Shown: positions 46,962-55,948 of the stretch, piece by piece
How the letters are laid out: each line of letters begins with the position of its first letter
Position numbering within the stretch: position 1 is the first letter of the stretch
Origin: UBA6244 sp965140775
GTDB taxonomy: Bacteria; Bacteroidota; Bacteroidia; Bacteroidales; F082
Direction of reading: 5' to 3'
Length of the DNA stretch: 64,000 nucleotides
Assembly: GCA_965140775.1 (NCBI GenBank)
Contig: OZ223471.1
Location: 3,782,001-3,846,000, forward strand
The notes under the pieces: model-generated
What the model was told of the DNA's origin: nothing
The model's input: the letters and a program-made list of their open reading frames with translations, nothing else
Databases searched by the model: none
Translations under genes and position numbers: made by a program

Positions 46962-47363
46962 TTATTTCCCATGATAATTCTTCTCAGTATTTCTCATTTT
47001 TAACAAATAGTATGCCAGTACGCCTAAAAAGGCTCCCAAACCATCTGCTAAAAAATCGAACACGTTGCCGTCTCTTCTTACAAACACGGTGGATTGCAAC
47101 ACTTCGGTCAGTAATCCATACAGGCTGGTAACAAGAATTACCAACAACATACTAACATAACGACGCTTTTTTGGCAAATATTGTTGCCTGAGTCCGCTAA
47201 TGATTAAAAACGATTGCACGCCAAAAATAACCAGATGTACCACCTTGTCCGGCGAAAGCCAATCCCAAAAGGTTTTTACTTCGGGGAAATAGTTTCCTGG
47301 CAATCCGGTCAAAATCAGAATAACGATGGCCCAAGCCACCGCCGGCCCAAATCTTCTGATCAT
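46962..47363 (-). CDS. Small VanZ-family membrane protein (133 aa)
   Basis: Four hydrophobic helices. VanZ features are DKVVHLVIFGVQSFL in helix 2 and LTEVLQSTVFVRRDGNVFDFLADGLGAFLG, which carries the conserved E-x2-Q and D-x2-D/N pattern. VanZ from Enterococcus gives low-level teicoplanin resistance, but most members have no known role. It lies 12 bases after gcvH, so the two are in one operon. Confidence 0.9.
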   Translation of the reverse strand: MIRRFGPAVAWAIVILILTGLPGNYFPEVKTFWDWLSPDKVVHLVIFGVQSFLIISGLRQQYLPKKRRYVSMLLVILVTSLYGLLTEVLQSTVFVRRDGNVFDFLADGLGAFLGVLAYYLLKMRNTEKNYHGK

Positions 47364-47375
47364 TAAAACTGCGGG

Positions 47376-47756
47376 CTATTCTTCAATATTGGCTTTATAT
47401 GCAGTAGCGTCGAGCAATTGGTCGAGTTCCGATTTATCGGTCATGGCGATTTTCACTATCCAGCCTTTTCCGTAAGGATCTTTGTTGATAATCTCGGGTT
47501 CGCCATCAAGCAGTTCGTTGAGTTCCAACACGGTGCCTCCAACGGGCATAAACATATCCGAAACAGTTTTTACAGCTTCGATGGTACCAAAGGCTTCACC
47601 TTTTTCAAGGGTTTCGTCCACAGTTTCAACTTCCACAAACACAATGTCGCCCAATTCTTTTTGAGCAAAATCAGTAACGCCGATATAAGCTTCATCGCCT
47701 TCAATTCTTAACCATTCGTGGTCTTCGGTGTACAATAAATTTTCTGGAATACTCAT
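47376..47756 (-). CDS. gcvH: Glycine cleavage system H protein
   Basis: 126 aa. The lipoyl lysine is Lys63 in GTIEAVKTVSD, and TEDHEWLRIEG and YIGVTDFAQKELGDIVFVE are diagnostic. It carries the aminomethyl group between the P, T and L proteins, whose genes are not in the window. A -7 element lies just upstream (47782-47789). Confidence 0.97.
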   Translation of the reverse strand: MSIPENLLYTEDHEWLRIEGDEAYIGVTDFAQKELGDIVFVEVETVDETLEKGEAFGTIEAVKTVSDMFMPVGGTVLELNELLDGEPEIINKDPYGKGWIVKIAMTDKSELDQLLDATAYKANIEE

Positions 47757-47781
47757 ATTTTACGGTTTTAAAATGATGGGT

Positions 47782-47789
47782 CAAATTTA
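47782..47789 (-). promoter_or_regulatory. -7 element for gcvH
   Basis: TAAATTTG on the minus strand, 25 bases before the gcvH ATG. Confidence 0.5.
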
Positions 47790-47845
47790 GCTTAATTCAT
47801 CGTATGAAAGCTGTATTTTTTCCAATTTAGTCAGAGAATAAATAA

Positions 47846-50800
47846 CTATTGGGCCAGATTGAATCTCAGGCTAAAACCTCCGCTGGTGGTTGAGTTGGGC
47901 ATCTGTGATGACACGTAGGGATTGCTGCTGGTCCAGTTGTAATACAAGCGCAATTGCACACTCTGACTGAGCATGTAATCGCCCGAAAAGTTCAGGGTAT
48001 ATTGTCGCGAACCTGCTGATATCTGGTTGTTTACCTCATCAATTCTTCGCAGTACGGTGATGTTGTCGTTGATGCCGAAGTCCAATTTCAAATTGAGGTC
48101 GCTGCTGTACTTTTTTGAAGGTGCATTACCAGTCATGGAGCCGATGGAAAAATTCAGGCCTTTAATTCGGTATCCCAAACCTACCACTACTTTATTTCCG
48201 GTAACTTCGGTGAGCTGATTGTTGACGAAACTCATGTCGAGTTTTCGTGATTTATGGAATTCAAGTTTCGCCGTAAGGCTATTGTGCATGGTAACATCAA
48301 CGCCGATCAACGGGCTGAACTGCTCCGAAATGGAAACGATACCCACATCGTACTTGGTAATATAATTAAAGGAGTTTTCGAAGCGTTTTCCGGGATTTTG
48401 CTCGTCATAATTTACGTTGGTAGTCCACGAGGCCAGACTCATCATCGATCGATAGCCATGGGTAATGTTCAAATTTCGGAATAGTTTTCCCACCGCTTTG
48501 ATTTTGGTCAAACCGTTGAAAGTAATTCTCCAATTGGGAATGGGGAAGGTGGGAAATGGATTGCTGATATTGATTTTGTCATTGCTTTTTCCTGCATAGG
48601 CAGCCAAAAACGAATAGTACAGCACCGACTGTGAATTGGAACCATAACCCTTCGGAAAATTTTGATTGGCCAGGGTATCGTAATAATATTCCTGGGTTTT
48701 CATCCATTCCGGATTGTCGTGGGCCAGCCTGTCGGCAATTTGGAGTCGTCCGGCAAGGAAATTATTAAATATGTCAGAATCTTCGGAGCCATTGCTTTTG
48801 GAGAAAGCCGTGTTGATGGCCATGTATGAAATATTGAAACTTCCCCGGTTAACGGGAGTATATTCAACAAATTGCGACAAACTATCATCGTAGCGGTAAT
48901 ACGACTGATAATTTTCGGCAAAGGTTCGGTCGCCATCCACATCAATACGAATGGCACTAAATATTTCGGCAGACACTTTATACGACAACGATTCGGTATG
49001 CTTGGTCATGTAGGGGTTGTTCAATGCCGGATCGGTGGTAAGCCAGCCATTGTTGGCAGCATCCTGACGGATATCGCGTTGATCGCCCAACACAAACCCC
49101 ATGGTAGGCGCAGAAGTAGCCAGATTTACCCCAAATATATCAGGTTCGGGAACAAAGCCCGGCAACAAAATACCACTGGTATTGCTATAGGTTAATGTAG
49201 CTTTTTTAACGGAGGTGAGCAATTTCAGGAAACCATCTGCAATAATTTTGGGTATGTTTACCTTGGGCTTAGTGGTATCCTCTGCTTGAGCCGGTGGTTG
49301 TGGACCACCGCCACGAATCCTTGTACTTGGACTTGGCGAACGCCGTGAGGCTGTTTTATTCAGGTTTTTCAAATAGGGAATTTTGTCGTACAATTTCTGC
49401 AAATCGGCATTTCCATTGAGTTGTTTCTGGCTCGAGTTTTCGATGGAATTACCAAAGCGTTCGCGTATGGACCAGGCCGATCCTGCCCAAGTATATAATC
49501 CCTGATAGCTGGCCGCCATAGTAACCCAATCCACAATGGGAATCTTTTTCAGAGGCAGGTTGTAGGTCACCTTAAACGATTGGTTGTAACGCTGCATGGT
49601 TCCCATGCTCATCACATCGCGCCACACCTCTTGCTTATACTGATCCCACTCCTCCGTATTTTTGTCGGGATAGATGGTGGGCTCCTTGATATACGCGTTG
49701 GCACCTGCATTGAACTCCAGGGTAAGCGATTTGGCAAAGTCGTATTTTAAATCGTAAATCCTGTTCCAATTCCATTGCCTGTCCACGGTGGGTCTAATGA
49801 TGATATCGCCCAAACTCTTGTCGCGATACAGAATCTTCCGGATGTTACGATCCATGTCGGTTCTGAAACTCAGCACCTTGGGAAGGAGATAGAAGTTGAA
49901 ATCCTTCATGAGCTGCAGGTGCTTCGATTTGAACAAACCCATCTTTTCGAAAGGTTTATAGTTTTTGGGCTTGGGGTTGAAATTATAACCAATTCCTCCC
50001 CGATATTGGTCCTGATTATCGTATTCAAAGTCGATATTCCGATGTCGGAATTTGGAATACGCGAACGACACATCAAAGTTTTCGATATCGTAGATACGGG
50101 CTTTGTCCTTGGAGTCCACCCGATCTTTCCGCACATTCATAAAGTTGATGTTCTGGTTGGTGGTATGGTCCACAATCAAGGCCTTGAGCGAATCGGCTGC
50201 CGACTTGCTGGTGTAGGAATCCAAATCATCCTTTAGCTTGATATCCGGATCCAATGGATTGTATTCAGGAGTAATCTGTTGAACGGCATAGTCATAATGC
50301 ATGGGCACCCTGAGTCCGGCTTTTTCCCCGGCAAATTTACCCAAATCCAAATCCGTCGAAACCATGAAGTTAGTGGTAGCTTCGAGGGGTATCTGACTAA
50401 TTTTCTTTTCCAAACTGGCAAAACCTGCCGAAGCATACGATCCTGAAACGGTAACCCTTCCCAAATCGGCCAGGGTGGCTTCAATGCGTCCGGTGGCAGC
50501 CCAGCCATTGTGGTCGTTGAAGTCGGTCAATCGGAGTTCGTCGAACCAGATGATGGCACTTTCGGGATTTCCATCGTCGGTCAATGGATCACGCTGCTTG
50601 GGGTTTCTCACACCCAACAAAATACCTTTCACATCGCTGATGGAGGGACTTCCCAATACTGTTACCTTACGGTTGCCAATATATTCAATATAAGGCAATT
50701 GGAGAGACAAACTAGTCCCCGGCTCACGCATGGCTATGTTCCGGTTGTGCTTTACATTCACCAGGTCTTCCAGGTTGATTTCGAAATTGTTTATCTCGGG

Positions 50801-53800
50801 CCAGATAGAATCGCGACTGGTGGAACCCCATTTGGTAAATTCCAATGGCACCTCGTATTCGTAATAGTTGTCGGTAAAATCGCTACCAATACGGATAAAA
50901 GCTGTTAAATCGCCATATTCCAGATCTTCGTTGGCCAGCATCTTTTCCGCATGGGCATACATTTTTATCTTCTTGTATTGCCTGAAGTCGAAATCGGTGG
51001 TTTTATATACGCCCACGGCATCACCATCCAGCAATTTTGCCACCTTGAGTTCCAGCGACTGTTCGTTTTGATAAACAGCGGCGGTTGTCCCCAGATACGA
51101 CTCGCGGTCGATACCGGGTGGTATCACATAATTGATGGGCTCGCGGCTGCCATTTTCTTCCAGACTGACTGTACTAACAGTGAAATTGGTTTCGTTGATG
51201 TCGTCCTGTCCGGCAACGTATTCACCGGGAGCCAATAAGGATTGATCATAGCGTCGCCATTCGCCACGCACCAATTCAAAGGTGGCAAAACGGGTGATGA
51301 TGGGCTTTCTGAATCCGCGCATAAACAAGCGCATGAAACGTATGGACCGAAAATCGCTGATGTTACCGATTACCTTGTCGGGATTATGGATCGGTATTTT
51401 AAACTGGTACCAGGTGGTATTGGTAAGTTCATTGTTGGCAAGTTTCACATCCCTAGCTTCATAAACATCGGTAATATAATTTTCGCCCACCTTCATTTTT
51501 TCAGGGTCGAGGAGGATTTTATATTGGAAATACCTTTCCGACTCGCTCAGGGTATTGTCGTCGTTGATGTCTTCCACGTTGGGATAGGTGGTAGCCGCTG
51601 TAGGGTATCCCTCGGGATTGATATCGTCGGTGGGAGAGTTACCTTCCGACTCGTTGAAGTGCTTGTAACGCTCGGCCAGGCTGGAATACTTGGCATCCAC
51701 ATCGTAGTCGCCACCACGAAAATAGTGGTAGTTGTCGGCAGAGGGATCTTCATCAGCTTTTTCGTAAGCACCTGAATTTACACCAAATTTATCACGAATC
51801 AACTGCAGATAAGTACTGTTATAAAAGGTTCTTTCGTCCTCGGTGCTCAATCCATCATATCCCACATCCTGATGAATACGTGAACCTCCGGCAGTGCTGA
51901 ACGAAGGAACCAAAGCTTGCAGGGTGGGAATTCTTCCCCAGACGGTGGTATCCACATCTTCAACAACTTCCGTAATAGGGAGTCCGTTCTCGTAGCTTTT
52001 GCGACCGTCACGAAGAATGTCCTCCGAAATTTCTCCCAGGTTGATGTACATTTCTCCTTTGTTATCCGAATCTTCGGTAAAGGGATCCATCATCCAAAAT
52101 TCAAGGTATTCGATGTTGGATGCTTCAAAATCAGTGGATTCAATCTGCCGCATCATACCGCTCCAGCGCGATTCAGGATCGATAAGATTACCATTTTCGT
52201 CGATTCCCGCCGAATAATAATTGCCTTCCACATCAAAATTATAAGGTCCCCTCTCGGAGGGATAATGTGCCAGGTTGAGCATGGCAATATTAATCGCTTG
52301 TTGGTTTGGAGCCTGATCCACATTGGGGAAGACCTCCTTTTCTTCCACCTTACGTACGGAGTTTTTCGACAACTCATCCTTGCTGATATTGGAGGGCCTC
52401 AATCCTCCACGGACGTCATAGAACAACGGATCGATAATGTACCACGCCAGTTTGGCCCGGTTTTTTCCATACGCAAAGGGGTCGTCGGTGGCAGAAGCAT
52501 TTAGATTGGCTTCAGGGAACATGTCAGGTTGTCCTTGCGGCGTACTGGCCAAAAACCAGTTGTTGGTATTTTTTAAGTCGATGGTTGACTTGGCACCCTC
52601 AAAATCGTCGATGTAAGATGTTCCTGTATTTCCGATAGCTTTTGAATGACCCGGAATAAACTGGGCAAACTCACCATCCATATTAATTTTTGAAACTTCC
52701 TTGGTTGAAATTCCGGGCAACTTATCAATCATTTTGGTAAGCCACCTCGACTCGGTTCTGTAGCTCATATCCAATCCCCACATGGTGTTGGAAATGGGAT
52801 CGTCGCCATAGTTAACCTTTTGTGTAAGCGGACGTTCGTGCAGGTTGAGCAAGGTACCTCCTATGTGGAAATCCTTATTTATTTCATGGTCCACATGGAT
52901 ACCCATCATTCGTTTTTGCTGCACACTAAACATGGAATTGCTCTCGAGGGATACGTTGATGGGGACACCGGAATTCATCACCCCTTCATTGATAATTTTA
53001 ACGCGTCCCAGGGTGTAATCTACGGTATAGTCCACGTTTTCTGTGAGGGGCACTCCACCTGCAGTTACTTTCACCGATCCTTGAGGTACGTTAAGTGCAT
53101 TGAGGCTAATGTCGGCACCGGCTTGCGAGCGGTACATTCCTTCGAGGATGTATTTATTTTTGTCGGGGAATTGCTCTGCTCCTGATTTGGTGAGGGTATA
53201 GAGCGAATCGTAAGCGTATTTTTCAGCTAAATCGGGATTGTTGGGAAAAATGGAGTCGTGCACGTAACTTCCGAAGGGCTCCAGCTTGGTGAAGAAAATT
53301 CGTCCGTTGGAGGATTGTATGGTACCTCCATTGGTGGTAGCTCCATCGATGTAGTCGAACATGCCGTCGCCACCGGGAATGGGGTTGAGTTGACTATCCA
53401 GGTTATCGAGGCCAAACAAATGAATCAGCGGAGTTCCCATCACATTATCGGGACCCTCTGTAAAATATCCTGTGGGCACACCCTGATCGTTTCCTGAGTA
53501 GAGGATGTTGAACATAAAATTGTCGCGCTGCACCTGGTAGGCACCGATGGAATAGACGTTTTTCATCATCAGGTTCCACATGGGCATGCGCGTATTGAGG
53601 TTATTACTTTTCAGCAATTTAACCACAATACAATTGGGGGCAGTGATGCCCTGGTCAGAAAATTCACCTACCTGATAGATACTGTCGCTGCCGATAAGCG
53701 TATATTGCACAGCCACAGCCAGCACCTGGTCGGAACTCAGGGTAGTATTGAGCGAAATGAATCCCAGCTTCTTGTTGATAGAGTATTCAGTTGTTTTCAG

Positions 53801-55150
53801 TTTACGGGCGTTTTCCAGCTTCACAAAATCTTCGCCGGCCACCAGGTAGCCAACTTTGCCTATGCCCAGCGGGTCGCCCGTCAGGTAATTGGTAACCTGA
53901 TTGATATCACGAATCCGAGTGGTATCCATGCGTGAAAGCAAGTCGTTGGAACGGTTGGAGGGATTCTCTCCACCGGGTACGGCATGTATGTTTTTGTTAT
54001 AAATCCATTGGTTTTTTCCTTCACCCAAATCAGTAAAAGCCACGATGTTGCGATTTTCCTGGGTGGCGGCACCAATATTGGTTACCCAAACCTCAACCTT
54101 GGTAATGTTGACGTCGGAGGTAACGATGGGCAGGTCGCCGAGGGCTGTTTCGTAAAGTCCACGGAAGGCTTGGGAGAGGAAAAAGTGCTTGTTGGCTTCA
54201 TAATCAAGGGCGGTAAGCTGGAATCGGTTGGTTTGAGCGCCACCCTGAACGGTAATGTTTTGTGTTTCTGACTGTTGCTGCGAGAATACGGCGGTAACAT
54301 GGGTTTTCCCAAATTGCAATTCGGTTTTTACGCCAAACAAACTTTGGCTCCCGCTAATGAGTGTGGAACGAAGGGGGAGGCTCACATTACCGGCTTCAAT
54401 CAACTGGATAATTTCGTCTTCATCGCCCTCGTATTTCAGCTTGAGGGTATTTTCAAAATCGAAGGAAGCTTCGGTATTGTAATTGGCTTTAAATTCAATT
54501 TTATCTCCGATTTTGGCCAACACGTTCATTTGAATTTTCATGTCGAAATCGAAGTTGGTGGTTTTGCGTTGACGCACATCGAGGGCAGGGTCGTCGCGCT
54601 TGGTTGACAACACACCAAAACTCACCTCGGCCGAACCCTGTGGGCGAATGTCGATGGTATTGCTACCAAAAATGCGGTCGAACACTTCGCCACCCACATA
54701 TATTTTGGGAATGAGCCTGGAGCCTTCAGCTGTTCCGGCGGTTTGTGCCCGTTCGGCCCAGTAGCTGTTTACATCGTGTTGTAATTCATACTCCTGATAT
54801 TCATCAAAATCCATAACGGTGGGTGCCCGGTAGGCGAAATCACCAATTTTACTTTGAAATTCGTAGGTATTGGTTTCAGGATTGTAAACAATTTCGCGTT
54901 CAATATTCGAGGGAGGGCTTAAAAAGAGTGGGCTTTCGTTTTGCTGATCAAGATATGGGTTTCCGGAATAGTCGCGGAAAGGATAAATTAAATCAACCTT
55001 GGTAGAGTCGTGCAAATTAGTGGTATCAGGCACCATCACCCCCTGATAAGAGAATCCCGGAATTGCCACCAGGCCGGCCGCTTTAGATTGAGTTGCAAAC
55101 CAGCCCGCAATAAAAATAAGTAGTAAGATATAGTTCGATTTCCTCCTCAA
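47846..55150 (-). CDS. sprA: SprA/Sov, outer-membrane translocon of the type IX secretion system (2434 aa)
   Basis: Signal peptide at about 1-24 (YILLLIFIAGWFATQSKA). The length and the long run of beta-barrel strands fit SprA, the giant single-chain barrel through which T9SS cargo crosses the outer membrane. Recognisable stretches are KIYVGGEVFDRIFGSNTIDI, IEFKANYNTEASF and a C-terminal strand ending FSLRFNLAQ. In Flavobacterium it is needed for gliding and secretion, and in Porphyromonas (Sov) for gingipain export. No in-frame ATG lies between the last upstream stop and the signal peptide. I therefore take the TTG at 55150, preceded by a GAGGAG ribosome-binding-like sequence. It follows ruvA by 44 bases. 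It would export the sorting-domain proteins encoded in the first 30 kb. Confidence 0.97.
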   Translation of the reverse strand: MRRKSNYILLLIFIAGWFATQSKAAGLVAIPGFSYQGVMVPDTTNLHDSTKVDLIYPFRDYSGNPYLDQQNESPLFLSPPSNIEREIVYNPETNTYEFQSKIGDFAYRAPTVMDFDEYQEYELQHDVNSYWAERAQTAGTAEGSRLIPKIYVGGEVFDRIFGSNTIDIRPQGSAEVSFGVLSTKRDDPALDVRQRKTTNFDFDMKIQMNVLAKIGDKIEFKANYNTEASFDFENTLKLKYEGDEDEIIQLIEAGNVSLPLRSTLISGSQSLFGVKTELQFGKTHVTAVFSQQQSETQNITVQGGAQTNRFQLTALDYEANKHFFLSQAFRGLYETALGDLPIVTSDVNITKVEVWVTNIGAATQENRNIVAFTDLGEGKNQWIYNKNIHAVPGGENPSNRSNDLLSRMDTTRIRDINQVTNYLTGDPLGIGKVGYLVAGEDFVKLENARKLKTTEYSINKKLGFISLNTTLSSDQVLAVAVQYTLIGSDSIYQVGEFSDQGITAPNCIVVKLLKSNNLNTRMPMWNLMMKNVYSIGAYQVQRDNFMFNILYSGNDQGVPTGYFTEGPDNVMGTPLIHLFGLDNLDSQLNPIPGGDGMFDYIDGATTNGGTIQSSNGRIFFTKLEPFGSYVHDSIFPNNPDLAEKYAYDSLYTLTKSGAEQFPDKNKYILEGMYRSQAGADISLNALNVPQGSVKVTAGGVPLTENVDYTVDYTLGRVKIINEGVMNSGVPINVSLESNSMFSVQQKRMMGIHVDHEINKDFHIGGTLLNLHERPLTQKVNYGDDPISNTMWGLDMSYRTESRWLTKMIDKLPGISTKEVSKINMDGEFAQFIPGHSKAIGNTGTSYIDDFEGAKSTIDLKNTNNWFLASTPQGQPDMFPEANLNASATDDPFAYGKNRAKLAWYIIDPLFYDVRGGLRPSNISKDELSKNSVRKVEEKEVFPNVDQAPNQQAINIAMLNLAHYPSERGPYNFDVEGNYYSAGIDENGNLIDPESRWSGMMRQIESTDFEASNIEYLEFWMMDPFTEDSDNKGEMYINLGEISEDILRDGRKSYENGLPITEVVEDVDTTVWGRIPTLQALVPSFSTAGGSRIHQDVGYDGLSTEDERTFYNSTYLQLIRDKFGVNSGAYEKADEDPSADNYHYFRGGDYDVDAKYSSLAERYKHFNESEGNSPTDDINPEGYPTAATTYPNVEDINDDNTLSESERYFQYKILLDPEKMKVGENYITDVYEARDVKLANNELTNTTWYQFKIPIHNPDKVIGNISDFRSIRFMRLFMRGFRKPIITRFATFELVRGEWRRYDQSLLAPGEYVAGQDDINETNFTVSTVSLEENGSREPINYVIPPGIDRESYLGTTAAVYQNEQSLELKVAKLLDGDAVGVYKTTDFDFRQYKKIKMYAHAEKMLANEDLEYGDLTAFIRIGSDFTDNYYEYEVPLEFTKWGSTSRDSIWPEINNFEINLEDLVNVKHNRNIAMREPGTSLSLQLPYIEYIGNRKVTVLGSPSISDVKGILLGVRNPKQRDPLTDDGNPESAIIWFDELRLTDFNDHNGWAATGRIEATLADLGRVTVSGSYASAGFASLEKKISQIPLEATTNFMVSTDLDLGKFAGEKAGLRVPMHYDYAVQQITPEYNPLDPDIKLKDDLDSYTSKSAADSLKALIVDHTTNQNINFMNVRKDRVDSKDKARIYDIENFDVSFAYSKFRHRNIDFEYDNQDQYRGGIGYNFNPKPKNYKPFEKMGLFKSKHLQLMKDFNFYLLPKVLSFRTDMDRNIRKILYRDKSLGDIIIRPTVDRQWNWNRIYDLKYDFAKSLTLEFNAGANAYIKEPTIYPDKNTEEWDQYKQEVWRDVMSMGTMQRYNQSFKVTYNLPLKKIPIVDWVTMAASYQGLYTWAGSAWSIRERFGNSIENSSQKQLNGNADLQKLYDKIPYLKNLNKTASRRSPSPSTRIRGGGPQPPAQAEDTTKPKVNIPKIIADGFLKLLTSVKKATLTYSNTSGILLPGFVPEPDIFGVNLATSAPTMGFVLGDQRDIRQDAANNGWLTTDPALNNPYMTKHTESLSYKVSAEIFSAIRIDVDGDRTFAENYQSYYRYDDSLSQFVEYTPVNRGSFNISYMAINTAFSKSNGSEDSDIFNNFLAGRLQIADRLAHDNPEWMKTQEYYYDTLANQNFPKGYGSNSQSVLYYSFLAAYAGKSNDKINISNPFPTFPIPNWRITFNGLTKIKAVGKLFRNLNITHGYRSMMSLASWTTNVNYDEQNPGKRFENSFNYITKYDVGIVSISEQFSPLIGVDVTMHNSLTAKLEFHKSRKLDMSFVNNQLTEVTGNKVVVGLGYRIKGLNFSIGSMTGNAPSKKYSSDLNLKLDFGINDNITVLRRIDEVNNQISAGSRQYTLNFSGDYMLSQSVQLRLYYNWTSSNPYVSSQMPNSTTSGGFSLRFNLAQ

Positions 55151-55194
55151 TGCTCCTCTTTTTAAATCCCACTTTTCAGTTGCTTGGCATCGCT

Positions 55195-55776
55195 CTATAA
55201 TGCTTTCAAAGCCTCTTTTATCAGGCCTTCTACATCCACAACCAACCCTTTGTCTAATATTTTATCAATTACTTTTTCCGCACTTAACTTATTAAATCCC
55301 AATATCAACAAACCAGATAACGCTTCTTCGCGAATCGTATTGTGATGTCGGTTCACTTTTTCCACCGTAATACCCGATTTGGGGAGTTTATCCTTCAGAT
55401 CGAGAATAATGCGCTGTGCGGTTTTGCCTCCCACTCCTTTTACCGATTGCAGCAACCGGGCATCTCCTTGTGTGATGGCGGTATAAACCTCCTCTGTAAC
55501 CAGACTCGACAGTATCAGTCGGGCGGTGTTGGCACCCACACCCGATACTGTTAACAAATGATCGAACATGGTACGCTCATTTTTGTCGGCAAATCCGTAA
55601 AGGGTATGCGCATCTTCGCGAACGAGCAACCGGACGTACAACATGATGTCTTCCTGATCTTTAATCAGAGAAAATGTACTCAAAGAAATATTGACCAGAT
55701 AACCAATTCCCGACACATCAATTACGACAAAAGCCGGATTCTTTTCGGTCAACCGTCCTTTTAAATAATCATACAT
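55195..55776 (-). CDS. ruvA: Holliday junction branch-migration protein RuvA
   Basis: 193 aa. The N-terminal OB fold (MYDYLKGRLTEKNPAFVVID), two helix-hairpin-helix motifs (LLTVSGVGANTARLIL and LQSVKGVGGKTAQRIIL) and the C-terminal domain III that contacts RuvB are all present. It binds four-way junctions as a tetramer. The pairing ruvA then sprA is common in Bacteroidota although the functions are unrelated. Confidence 0.97.
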   Translation of the reverse strand: MYDYLKGRLTEKNPAFVVIDVSGIGYLVNISLSTFSLIKDQEDIMLYVRLLVREDAHTLYGFADKNERTMFDHLLTVSGVGANTARLILSSLVTEEVYTAITQGDARLLQSVKGVGGKTAQRIILDLKDKLPKSGITVEKVNRHHNTIREEALSGLLILGFNKLSAEKVIDKILDKGLVVDVEGLIKEALKAL

Positions 55777-55858
55777 GTTGTTTAGTATCAGTTACAGATT
55801 TCATCAGGTATTGTCAACTTTAGCATGGCGTACGAACCTCGCATCAATTCCAAAGAGG

Positions 55859-55866
55859 CAAAAGTA
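55859..55866 (-). promoter_or_regulatory. -7 element for ruvA-sprA
   Basis: TACTTTTG on the minus strand, about 82 bases before the ruvA ATG; no well-placed -33 TTG seen. Confidence 0.5.
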
Positions 55867-55948
55867 CAATTTTTAGGTTAGGTTTATCCTATCCTCAAAC
55901 TGATTTTTATTATTATCAGTTGCCGGAAAAAAAAGTTGAAGAATCTCT